Shown piece after piece: positions 15,358 to 22,108 of a stretch of 22,108 bases of DNA (positions are counted from its first letter, which is position 1; every line of letters starts with the position of its first letter). The translations under genes were made by a program, and so were the position numbers. The notes beneath the pieces were generated by a model that was given only the letters and a program-made list of their open reading frames with translations, was not told the origin of the DNA and did no database searches. Origin of the DNA: Verrucomicrobiota bacterium (lineage in GTDB: Bacteria > Verrucomicrobiota > Verrucomicrobiia > Opitutales > Opitutaceae); contig JAEWIY010000115.1 in assembly GCA_023386835.1 (NCBI GenBank), forward strand, positions 1-22,108, given 5' to 3'.

Positions 15358-15822
15358 CTAGACCGGAGCGAAGGAAACCACCACGCCCACAGCCACACCG
15401 TACGCAATGTGGCCGGCCAGGTGCTGCAGAAAAACCATCGGCCCCGTGTCGCGGTATTCAGGCAGTGGATGCTGATCCGCGATCACCCACACGAGCGCGA
15501 GACTGACCACGATGCCATGAAAGGTGCCGAGCCCGAATCCGCCAAAGAGCCCACCGGGCCACTCCGTCAGGCCGAATGCCATCAAGAGGATCGTGTAGAG
15601 CAGCCCGTAGCCGATCGCCGCCGCCCCGTGCAGCAGCACGCCGACCAGTTGGGCGTTCTCCCTTGTTTTTGTCAGCAGGCTGCCCACCGCGTGCACCATG
15701 CTCCGGCGGGCGCCATCCGCGCGGCCCACCAGCGCCATCACGGCCGTCATCGCGAGACCGCCGACGATTCCGGCGATGACCGACACCACCAGGTACGTCG
15801 TAATCACTTCCACGGGGTCCAT
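15358..15822 (-). CDS. Small multi-pass membrane protein, function unknown
   Basis: Not recognised as a characterised family. The protein has 154 residues and four hydrophobic segments: about 8-32 (TYLVVSVIAGIVGGLAMTAV), 59-85 (LLHGAAAIGYGLLYTILLMA), 92-115 (LFGGFGLGTFHGIVVSLALV) and 131-153 (HLAGHIAYGVAVGVVV). A basic loop (RADGARRS) between segments one and two suggests its cytoplasmic side. Histidines recur in or beside helices: LLHG, TFHG, DQHP, LQHLAGH. A strong Shine-Dalgarno AGGAG precedes the ATG at 15822. It lies 100 bp upstream of the EamA gene on the same strand and diverges from the polyphosphate kinase gene. Confidence 0.8.
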   Translation of the reverse strand: MDPVEVITTYLVVSVIAGIVGGLAMTAVMALVGRADGARRSMVHAVGSLLTKTRENAQLVGVLLHGAAAIGYGLLYTILLMAFGLTEWPGGLFGGFGLGTFHGIVVSLALVWVIADQHPLPEYRDTGPMVFLQHLAGHIAYGVAVGVVVSFAPV

Positions 15823-15886
15823 GCTGTCTCCTGGGTTGGGGATTCAGAACAACCGGATCCGCGGCGGGGCGCGGGCCGGGCTCAGA

Positions 15887-15907
15887 AGTTGCGGAACGCG
15901 AGCAACT
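15887..15907. promoter_or_regulatory. Short inverted repeat in the divergent region before ppk2
   Basis: AGTTGC (15887-15892) and GCAACT (15902-15907) form a 6-bp inverted repeat with a 9-bp spacer. They sit in the 262-bp gap between the small membrane protein gene and the polyphosphate kinase gene. The gap is otherwise GC-rich, with no convincing promoter hexamers or RNA. It could bind a dimeric regulator, but an arm of 6 bp may be chance. Confidence 0.25.
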
Positions 15908-16084
15908 ATGACGCTCCCGACGCGATTCGCCAGCGGGGGCGCGGAAAAAGTTCTGCGATCCTTCAATTTCCTCTGGATCACCCGCACTCTCGCATCCGGA
16001 GAAAACGGAAATGTCACCGCGGGCTGTTCGAACCAACCGGAGCAGCGGCTGGACAGGGCCGTGGTCGCACCCAAGCTGTCGTCC

Positions 16085-17578
16085 ATGGCGAAAGCCCCGT
16101 ACCTCCGTGGACGCATCACGAAGAAAGAGTATGAAGCGCGGCTGCCGGAGTTGCGCCACGAGCTCGTACAACTGCAGGTCGCCCTCAAGGCCGCGCCCTT
16201 CAAGATCGTCTTGATCGCCGCGGGCGTCGATGGCGCGGGCCGTGGGGACGCGATCAATACACTGATGGGATGGCTCGACCCGCGCGGCGTGGAGACGTTC
16301 TCCCTCCGCACGCCGAGCGACGAGGAACGCGAGCGGCCGTTGATGTGGCGCTTCTGGCGAAGCCTGCCGACCGGTGGCCGCATCGGGATCTACGCCGGCT
16401 CCTGGTACACTGAGACCCTCCGCGAGGAGGCGCGCGGGAAGAAAGGGCTGGCCGAGCTTGATCACGAACTCAGACGCATCCGCCATTTTGAGCAATTGCT
16501 CAGCGACAACGGCACGCTGCTGGTGAAGATCTGGTTTCACCTGACAAAACAGGAGCAGAAGGAACGGCTGGCCGAACTGGAGGCGGACCCCGACACCGCG
16601 TGGCGCGTGACGGACGAGCAGCGGCGGGCGCACCGGATTTACGATCGATTGGCGCGCACGGCCGACCACATCATTGGAGAAACGGATCGTCCCGGCGCGC
16701 CCTGGATCCGGATCGACGCGGCCGACCCGCGTTCCCGCAACCTCGCGTTCGCGGAGACCCTGCTCTGGGCGTACCGCACACACGCGGCGGCGTTGACGCG
16801 TTACTACCAGAAATCGTGGCCCAAACCGAAACGGCACACGGCCCTGCGCCCCGCGGGTCGCCAGCGGCTGCTGTCGCTGGAGTTGGATCAAGAGCTTTCG
16901 GAGGAGACTTACGAAAAGAAACGGGAGAAGTGGCTGGGCCGGCTCAACCAGGCGGTGCGCCGCGCCTCCGGAGCCAAGCGGTCCGTCGTGTTTGTCTTCG
17001 AAGGTTGGGACGCGGCCGGTAAGGGCGGCGCGATTCGCCGGCTGACCAGCGCCATCGATGCGCGAGACTATCGCGTGATCCCGATCTCCAAACCGAGCGA
17101 CGAGGAAAAGGCGCACCATTATCTCTGGCGGTTCTGGCGCCACATCCCGCGCGACGGATTGGTGACGATCTTCGACCGATCGTGGTATGGTCGCGTGCTG
17201 GTCGAGCGGATCGAGGGTTTCTGCCGGCCGGACGAATGGCGCCGGGCGTATGGAGAAATCAACGACTTCGAGGAGCAGCTGGTCGAGCACGGCATCATTG
17301 TCGTCAAGTTCTGGATGCACATCTCCAAGGAGGAGCAGCTCCGCCGGTTTCGGGCGCGCGAGCAGACGCCCTACAAGCAGCACAAGATCAACGAGGAGGA
17401 CTGGCGCAACCGGCGCAAATGGGCCGACTACGAGACGGCGGTGGGCGACATGCTGGCGCTGACCGACACCCCGCTGGCGCCGTGGCACCTCGTTCCCGCC
17501 AATAACAAGCGATACGCCCGCCTCGACATCCTGCGGCAGGCCAGCCGGCGGATCACGGCGGCCCTGGAGGAAGGCTGA
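16085..17578 (+). CDS. Two-domain polyphosphate kinase 2 (polyphosphate:AMP phosphotransferase type)
   Basis: Tandem PPK2 protein of 497 residues. Class II PPK2 enzymes have this layout and transfer phosphate from polyphosphate to AMP, making ADP. The C-terminal domain (about 275-497) is intact: Walker A EGWDAAGKGG with K313, Walker B FDRSWYGR with D364, the lid segment, and HLVPANNKRYARL. The N-terminal domain (about 15-260) is degenerate: its P-loop reads VDGAGRGD with R53 for lysine, and its Walker B equivalent reads YAGSWYTE, lacking Asp and Arg. That matches the non-catalytic first domain known for class II enzymes. The ATG at 16085 gives the expected length; the open frame upstream has no domain. 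No Shine-Dalgarno sequence is seen. Confidence 0.92.
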   Translation: MAKAPYLRGRITKKEYEARLPELRHELVQLQVALKAAPFKIVLIAAGVDGAGRGDAINTLMGWLDPRGVETFSLRTPSDEERERPLMWRFWRSLPTGGRIGIYAGSWYTETLREEARGKKGLAELDHELRRIRHFEQLLSDNGTLLVKIWFHLTKQEQKERLAELEADPDTAWRVTDEQRRAHRIYDRLARTADHIIGETDRPGAPWIRIDAADPRSRNLAFAETLLWAYRTHAAALTRYYQKSWPKPKRHTALRPAGRQRLLSLELDQELSEETYEKKREKWLGRLNQAVRRASGAKRSVVFVFEGWDAAGKGGAIRRLTSAIDARDYRVIPISKPSDEEKAHHYLWRFWRHIPRDGLVTIFDRSWYGRVLVERIEGFCRPDEWRRAYGEINDFEEQLVEHGIIVVKFWMHISKEEQLRRFRAREQTPYKQHKINEEDWRNRRKWADYETAVGDMLALTDTPLAPWHLVPANNKRYARLDILRQASRRITAALEEG

Positions 17579-17643
17579 CGCGCCTCCGGCGTACCCGCCG
17601 GCCGGTGACGTGACCGGGGACGGGCTTCCTGGAACATCGGCCC

Positions 17644-17664
17644 GCCGCCCCTTGGGGGGGCGGC
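17644..17664 (+). terminator. GC hairpin downstream of the PPK2 gene, weak terminator
   Basis: Perfect 8-bp stem GCCGCCCC/GGGGCGGC with a 5-nt loop, 65 bp after the PPK2 stop. No T-run follows on the plus strand, so termination would be inefficient or factor-assisted. Confidence 0.35.
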
Positions 17665-17708
17665 ACCGACAGTTGCCAAATGCCCCCGCTAGCCTGCTGC
17701 GCGGGCAG

Positions 17709-17739
17709 AAAAAAACCCGCCGCAGGAACCTGCGGCGGG
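17709..17739 (-). terminator. Intrinsic terminator of the SWIB-domain gene
   Basis: An 11-bp perfect GC-rich inverted repeat, CCCGCCGCAGG (17716-17726) and CCTGCGGCGGG (17729-17739), is followed on the minus strand by seven T residues (17715-17709). It starts about 30 bp after the SWIB stop codon. This is a textbook Rho-independent terminator for leftward transcription and it also shields the convergent PPK2 gene. Confidence 0.9.
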
Positions 17740-17769
17740 AAGAAAGGGACGTGAAGCTGGGGGCTCGGC

Positions 17770-18030
17770 TTACTTGAGGTGACCCGAGACCAGCTTGGTC
17801 ATCTCAAACATGCTGACGGACTTCTTGCCGTTGAAAACGGCCTTCAGCTTGTCGTCGGCAATGATCTTGGTCTTCTCCTTCGGGTCCTGAAGCTTGTTCT
17901 TCTTGATGTAGTCCCAGAGCTTCTTGGTCAGCTCGGTCCGGGGAAGGGGCTTGGCACCAACGACGGCCGCAAGGGCATCGTCAGGCGTCACCGGTTTCAT
18001 GAATGCTGCGTTGGGTTTGCGTTTAGCCAT
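17770..18030 (-). CDS. Stand-alone SWIB/MDM2-domain protein
   Basis: Small basic protein of 86 residues made almost wholly of one SWIB domain (PF02201). After a short basic head (MAKRKPNAAFMKPV) come DDALAAVVGAKPLPRTELTKKLWDYIKKNKLQDPKEKTKIIADDKLKAVF and the ending SVSMFEMTKLVSGHLK, all typical of the fold. In eukaryotes SWIB occurs in chromatin remodellers and MDM2; bacterial copies are known from chlamydiae and other PVC bacteria, where a chromosome-associated role has been proposed. Function here is not established. The ATG at 18030 begins the conserved head. The gene sits downstream of the exporter genes but has its own 124-bp leader and a strong terminator, so it is probably a separate unit. 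Confidence 0.93.
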   Translation of the reverse strand: MAKRKPNAAFMKPVTPDDALAAVVGAKPLPRTELTKKLWDYIKKNKLQDPKEKTKIIADDKLKAVFNGKKSVSMFEMTKLVSGHLK

Positions 18031-18154
18031 AACGGAACTCGGGTCTAGAGGGGGGCTTACCGAACGCAATACGAATCTCCGAGGGAAAAATCCCTGTTTT
18101 CAGAGGTAAAAACGGTGGTAAATCGGGTTTCCGGACCACCCGTCGGCACCGGTT

Positions 18155-20143
18155 TCAGCCCCGGTCATCGACCTGCACAAAACGCGCGTGCAGCGCCGCG
18201 TAGTGACTTTTTCGCGACAAGAGTTGCGCGTGGGTGCCGCGTTCGACCAAGCGCCCGTGATCCAGCACCAGCACCTGGTCCGCTTCGCGAATCGTGCTCA
18301 GCCGGTGCGCCACCACGAAGCTCGTGCGACCGGCCAGCAGGGTGCGCAGTGCCTGCTGCAGGCGCGCCTCGGTCAGCGCATCAATCGCGCTCGTCGCCTC
18401 GTCGAGCAGCACGAGCCGCGGATCCGCCAGGAGCGCGCGGGCGAAACACACGAGCTGGCGCTGCCCGAGTGAAATGCCTCCGCCCTTCTCGCCCACCTCG
18501 GTCAGCAGCCCCGCCGGCAGTGTATCGATGATGTCATTACAGCCGAGCCGCTCCAGCACCTCGCGCACCTCGTCATCCGTCGCGTCGGGCCGCGACATCC
18601 GGATGTTGTCCAGCACCGTGCCGCTGAAGAGGAAGTTCTGCTGCGTGACCATGCCCATCTGCTGGTGCAGCGAGTCGCTCGTCACCAACCGCAGGTCGCG
18701 GCCATCAACGAACACCTGCCCGGCGGTCGGCAGATAGAATTTTCCGACGAGGTTGAGGATCGAGCTCTTCCCGCTGCCGGTATGGCCGACCAGCGCGATC
18801 GTCTGGCCGGGCACCACCTCGAAGCTGACATCGTGCAGCACCGGCCGCGTGGCATCGTAGCCGAAAGAGACTTGGCGGAATTCGACGGAGACTCCGGTGG
18901 GGGAGATCGGTTTGGGCGGTGCGGCGGTTTGGGTGGACGGGTTGGACGACGTGGACTGTGTGGACGGGAGCAACCCAACTGCGGTGGAGACCGCGCTCCC
19001 TGCTCCCTGCTCCTTGCTCCCTTGTTTTCTCGGGTCTTCCAAGTCGGTGGCTTCGGGGTCGTCCTGCCACTCGGGTTTTCGATCGATCAACCGGAAGACG
19101 CGCTCGGCGCCGGCCATCGCCATCAAGGCTTGGTTGAACTGATTTCCCAGCGCCTGGATCGGGGAGAAAAAGAGGTTCGAGAGGAAGAAGAAGGTGATCA
19201 GGTCCGACATCTCCATGTACCCCGCGAAGGTCCGCCATCCCCCGAGCAGCAGGAGCGTGCCGATGAAGAACTGGCTGTTCAGCTCCAGCATCGGGATGAG
19301 GATCGCGGAGGTCCGCGCCAGCGCGATGTTGTAGCGCGCATGGTTGGCGATCAGTTCGCGAAACAGGCCCGCGTTTGTGGTCTCGCGCACAAAACCCTGC
19401 GTCACACGAATGCCGTTCACCGTCTCGGCGAGGCTCGCGGTCACGCGCGAAAAGCTCTCCTGCGATGCTCGCGAATAGTGACTGAGCCGGCCGCGGAAGT
19501 GCCGATTGAAGAACCAGAGCACCGGCGCCATCGCCGCGACAACCAGGAACATGACCCAGTCCGTCCAGAGCATGACCAGCGCGGCGCAGAGCATCTGCCC
19601 GAGCTGCACGATGCTGACGAAAAACACGTCCTGAATCGCGGCGCGCAACGCGGTGACATCCGACGTCATCCGCCCGATGATCGAGCCGAGCTTCACCCGG
19701 TGGAAAAAGCTCATGGGCTGACGTTGCACCCGCGCGAAGACCTCGTTGCGCAGGCGGTTGATCACGGCCTCGCCGATCTCCTGCGCGTAACGCTGGCGGA
19801 AATGAAACATCACATCGGTGATGAACGCCAGTATCAGGTATCCCACGACACCCCAGAGCAGCGCCGGCGCATCATGCCGCGTGACCGGGCCACCGATCAC
19901 CGCGCTGACCGCCCACGCGAGGGCCGGCAGCTGGATTGACCGCATGATGGTCAGGACGATCAGCGCGTTTCGTTTGGCCGCGAGCGGGCGCGTGTAGCCC
20001 AGCAGCCGGCGGATCAATCCCCACTCCAGCGGCCGGAACTGCTCCTCGGGCTCCTCGTCAGCCTGGCGCTGCACGATGATGAGTTCGCGCAGCGTGCGGC
20101 GCTCCGGCTGGGCCGACGTGGTGGGTGGCAACACGTGCGTCAT
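18155..20143 (-). CDS. ABC exporter half-transporter, catalytic-site subunit
   Basis: Fused permease-ATPase of 662 residues. Six membrane helices lie in about 50-335 and the ATPase domain in about 425-655. Walker A is GHTGSGKSS, Walker B LVLLDEATSAID with catalytic E582 present, and the switch is AHRLST. The signature reads ISLGQRQ (557-563) instead of LSGGQ, with Leu for the first Gly. Its start overlaps the stop of the upstream exporter gene by 4 bp (ATGA). The two subunits complement each other as in heterodimeric exporters such as TM287/288, BmrCD or LmrCD: this one brings the catalytic Glu and a changed signature. Residues about 375-404, joining the two domains, are a Ser/Thr/Gln/Pro-rich insert encoded by tandem DNA repeats. 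Substrate unknown; drug or lipid export is likely. Confidence 0.93.
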   Translation of the reverse strand: MTHVLPPTTSAQPERRTLRELIIVQRQADEEPEEQFRPLEWGLIRRLLGYTRPLAAKRNALIVLTIMRSIQLPALAWAVSAVIGGPVTRHDAPALLWGVVGYLILAFITDVMFHFRQRYAQEIGEAVINRLRNEVFARVQRQPMSFFHRVKLGSIIGRMTSDVTALRAAIQDVFFVSIVQLGQMLCAALVMLWTDWVMFLVVAAMAPVLWFFNRHFRGRLSHYSRASQESFSRVTASLAETVNGIRVTQGFVRETTNAGLFRELIANHARYNIALARTSAILIPMLELNSQFFIGTLLLLGGWRTFAGYMEMSDLITFFFLSNLFFSPIQALGNQFNQALMAMAGAERVFRLIDRKPEWQDDPEATDLEDPRKQGSKEQGAGSAVSTAVGLLPSTQSTSSNPSTQTAAPPKPISPTGVSVEFRQVSFGYDATRPVLHDVSFEVVPGQTIALVGHTGSGKSSILNLVGKFYLPTAGQVFVDGRDLRLVTSDSLHQQMGMVTQQNFLFSGTVLDNIRMSRPDATDDEVREVLERLGCNDIIDTLPAGLLTEVGEKGGGISLGQRQLVCFARALLADPRLVLLDEATSAIDALTEARLQQALRTLLAGRTSFVVAHRLSTIREADQVLVLDHGRLVERGTHAQLLSRKSHYAALHARFVQVDDRG
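18934..18969. repeat. 9-bp tandem repeat (4 units) in exporter linker
   Basis: Four consecutive 9-bp units each beginning TGGAC: TGGACGGGT, TGGACGACG, TGGACTGTG, TGGACGGGA. On the coding strand they give a three-residue periodicity (STQ-STS-SNP-STQ). Because the period is a multiple of three, unit gain or loss would keep the frame. Confidence 0.85.
18995..19022. repeat. 7-bp tandem repeat (4 units) in exporter linker
   Basis: Four consecutive heptamers: GCTCCCT, GCTCCCT, GCTCCTT, GCTCCCT, with one mismatch. They lie inside the same ABC exporter coding frame, 25 bp from the 9-bp repeat. A change of one unit would shift the reading frame between the membrane and ATPase domains. Confidence 0.85.
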
Positions 20144-22026
20144 GCCACCTCCTCCGGTCGCACGGGCAGATCGGCCGCGTCGACGAGTTGCAGGTCCGCC
20201 ACGCGCAGGTACGGGCCAGGCACACGGATCAACTCCTCGTGAGTGCCCTGCTGCACGATCCGCCCGTTTTCCATCACGATGATGAAGTCGGCGCGGCGCA
20301 ACGTGCTCAACCGGTGCGCGACGATGAAGGTCGTGCGGCCCGCGATCGCCCGATCGAGCGCGTCAAAAATCTCGCGCTCCGTCTCGCTGTCGATCGCCGC
20401 GGTCGGATCGTCCAGCAGGAGGATCGCCGGCTCAAGCAGCACCGCGCGGGCGATGGCGAGCCGCTGGCGTTGTCCGCCCGAGAGGCTGTTGCCGCCCTCC
20501 CCCAACACGGTGTCATACCCTTGCGGCAGCGCGCGGATGAACTCGTCGGCCGCGGCGATGCGCGCCGCGTGCTCGATCTGCTCCCGCGTCGCATCCGGAT
20601 GCCCAAACGCGATGTTGGCCGCGATCGTGTTCGAGAAGAGAAAACTCTCCTGGAAAACGATGCCGATGTTTCGTCGAACGTCGTCGAGGTGCAGCCGCCG
20701 GACATCCAATCCGTCGAGCAGCACACGCCCGGCGGTGGGATCGAAGAACCGCGGGATGAGACTCATCAGCACGCTTTTGCCGGCACCGGTCGCGCCGAGG
20801 ATCGCCACGCACTGCCCCGGCCGCACGCGAAGGTTCACATCCCGCAGGACGGGCGCGGTGCCGTAGGCGAAACTGACGTTCTCAAACGCCACGTCACCCT
20901 GCAGCCGCGAAACGCGTTGCGCATCGGGAGCACTGTGCACCTCGATCGGGGCGTCGAGAATCTCGAAGACCCGGCGTGCGCCAATCAGCGACTGCTGCAC
21001 GCTGTTCACCACCGTGGCCACCTGGTTGACCTGGCCGGAATACTGTTCGAGCAACCCCGCAAAAACGACCAACCCGGTGCCGAGCGGCAGTTCACCGTTG
21101 ATGACGAGCCAGCCCCCATATCCAAGCAGCACGGTGATGTTGATCCGGGTCAGGAAACCGACCGCCGGCGAAAACAGACTGACCCGCCAGAAGATGCCCT
21201 GCTGCTGGTGCAGGACCTCGTCGTTCTTGCGTTCAAACGCCGCCCGGTCCTCCGCCTCCCGTCCGAACGCCTTGGTGACGTGCACGCCTTGGATGCTCTC
21301 GGAGAAGTGCTGGATCATCTTCTCCGTCAGCTGACGGTTCTTGTCGTAGCGCGGCTGGATCTTGCGCGAAAAGATCGTCGAGAGCACCCACAGCACCGGC
21401 GTGGTGGCCAGGCAGGCCAGCGTCAGCCGCAGGCTCAGGCTCGCCATGTAAACGATGTAGATCGTCAGCGAGACCGCCATGATCACCACCTGGATCAGGA
21501 CCTGGTCCACGAACATGCGCACCGCCTGCACATCCGCCGTGACGCGCGTGATGATCGATCCGGTCGTATTGGCATCAAAGAACCGGAAACTGAGCCGCTG
21601 CAGCTTCTCGTAGATCTCGCCGCGCAAGTCGACCACGAGCTGCTGCTGAACCAGCCGGTTGACAGACAGCGTGTAACGAAAATTCAAATACGCCCGCACC
21701 ACCGCAAACGCCACGATGCAACCGGCGATGAGCAGCACGACCGACATCGGCGACCAGTCGGCCGGCAACGTGAGCCCAAATTTCGTGCGCGGGAACGCGA
21801 CCTCCTCCGCAAACTGTCCCCGCTCCGAAAGAATGTAGCGGATGTAGTCGATGCCCAGACCCGTCAGGCTCAGGCCGCTCAATCCCAGCGTCAGCAGCAC
21901 GAACTGCAGCCCCAGCACCTGCAGGCAGCGTCGGCGATACCGCCAGGCCAGCCCGATCAGTCGCCGGATCAGCGCGGCATCCCCGAGAACCGGAGGTCGA
22001 GCAGGTGACGCAGGCACGGGTGGCAT
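20140..22026 (-). CDS. ABC exporter half-transporter, degenerate-site subunit
   Basis: Fused permease-ATPase of 628 residues. Membrane helices occupy about 35-330 (including VLGLQFVLLTLGLSGLSLTGL) and the ATPase domain about 378-610. Walker A is GATGAGKSV with K417, the signature is a perfect LSGGQRQRLAIARA, and the switch is AHRLSTL. Walker B reads ILLLDDPTAAID, so the catalytic Glu position is Asp (D540). That substitution marks the subunit contributing the weak ATP site in heterodimeric exporters, while its intact LSGGQ completes the active site of the partner. The ATG at 22026 fits the fold; no Shine-Dalgarno sequence is seen. It is the first gene of the pair, and only 82 bp upstream remain in the window. 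Confidence 0.94.
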   Translation of the reverse strand: MPPVPASPARPPVLGDAALIRRLIGLAWRYRRRCLQVLGLQFVLLTLGLSGLSLTGLGIDYIRYILSERGQFAEEVAFPRTKFGLTLPADWSPMSVVLLIAGCIVAFAVVRAYLNFRYTLSVNRLVQQQLVVDLRGEIYEKLQRLSFRFFDANTTGSIITRVTADVQAVRMFVDQVLIQVVIMAVSLTIYIVYMASLSLRLTLACLATTPVLWVLSTIFSRKIQPRYDKNRQLTEKMIQHFSESIQGVHVTKAFGREAEDRAAFERKNDEVLHQQQGIFWRVSLFSPAVGFLTRINITVLLGYGGWLVINGELPLGTGLVVFAGLLEQYSGQVNQVATVVNSVQQSLIGARRVFEILDAPIEVHSAPDAQRVSRLQGDVAFENVSFAYGTAPVLRDVNLRVRPGQCVAILGATGAGKSVLMSLIPRFFDPTAGRVLLDGLDVRRLHLDDVRRNIGIVFQESFLFSNTIAANIAFGHPDATREQIEHAARIAAADEFIRALPQGYDTVLGEGGNSLSGGQRQRLAIARAVLLEPAILLLDDPTAAIDSETEREIFDALDRAIAGRTTFIVAHRLSTLRRADFIIVMENGRIVQQGTHEELIRVPGPYLRVADLQLVDAADLPVRPEEVA

Positions 22027-22108
22027 GGTTGCGCCGACCGTACGCCGGACGCACAGTGCCGCTCAAACGTTATGTGCACCGAACTCGCCGGGCGCCACGC
22101 CGCCGAGA

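Noticed and set aside
15458..17488. 676-residue open frame on the minus strand opposite the PPK2 gene
   Set aside because: No recognisable domain, and it is antisense to a complete PPK2; high GC makes long shadow frames.
18665..19939. 424-residue plus-strand frame opposite the second exporter gene
   Set aside because: No domain; the tandem repeats it crosses are better explained as a linker insert in the exporter.
20125..22008. 627-residue open frame on the plus strand opposite the first exporter gene
   Set aside because: Its translation is Arg/His/Asp-rich low-complexity sequence with no domain, as expected opposite a high-GC gene; the minus-strand product has every ABC motif.
1..22108. 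CRISPR arrays, tRNA/rRNA genes, transposases, phage genes
   Set aside because: Looked for and not seen; the only tandem repeats are the two short arrays in the exporter linker, which lack spacers.

Overview
The window is high-GC DNA (roughly two thirds G+C by eye) with tightly packed bacterial genes. It most likely comes from a Verrucomicrobiota genome, probably Opitutales/Opitutaceae. The evidence is the combination of a Planctomycetes-Verrucomicrobia-type bacterial microcompartment (BMC) operon (shell proteins, PduL, divergent acetate kinase), an LL-diaminopimelate aminotransferase (DapL, common in the PVC group), a free-standing SWIB-domain protein, and short tandem heptamer and nonamer repeats. 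This placement is inference from gene content; there is no rRNA or marker gene here.

Layout. (1) 1-2885, minus strand: the 5' end of a BMC operon read right to left: pduL, two BMC-H shell genes, an acetate-kinase-like gene, and a third BMC-H gene cut by the window edge. A 9-bp-arm inverted repeat overlapping a 10-bp-spaced direct repeat lies upstream at about 2972-3006. (2) 3078-3731, minus: HAD phosphatase. (3) 3816-7408, plus: a four-gene MCE/Mla-type lipid transport operon (STAS-permease, ATPase, MCE protein, PqiC-like lipoprotein). (4) 7447-8673, minus: dapL, divergent from (5) 8774-10146, plus: panC overlapping a GNAT acetyltransferase gene, then nadB (10253-11866) and recD2 (11990-14239). 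(6) 14244-15822, minus: an EamA-type transporter and a small unknown membrane protein. (7) 16085-17578, plus: a two-domain PPK2. (8) 17709-18030, minus: a SWIB-domain protein with a clear intrinsic terminator. (9) 18155-22026, minus: two overlapping genes for a heterodimeric ABC exporter, one of which carries simple tandem repeats in its interdomain linker.

How it works together. In the BMC operon, an aldehyde (by family precedent lactaldehyde from fucose or rhamnose) would be oxidised to an acyl-CoA inside the shell by an enzyme not in this window. PduL would convert this to an acyl-phosphate, and the kinase would make ATP. The kinase departs from canonical acetate kinases at several active-site positions. 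The Mla-like operon encodes a complete inner-membrane pump with its own lipoprotein partner and no visible MlaC. dapL, panC and nadB are biosynthetic (lysine/peptidoglycan, CoA, NAD). No CRISPR array, prophage, insertion sequence, tRNA or rRNA was recognised, and no intergenic stretch exceeds about 262 bases. I found no clearly undescribed multi-gene system; the best leads are the divergent BMC kinase, the operator-like site before the BMC operon, and the repeats inside the ABC exporter gene.
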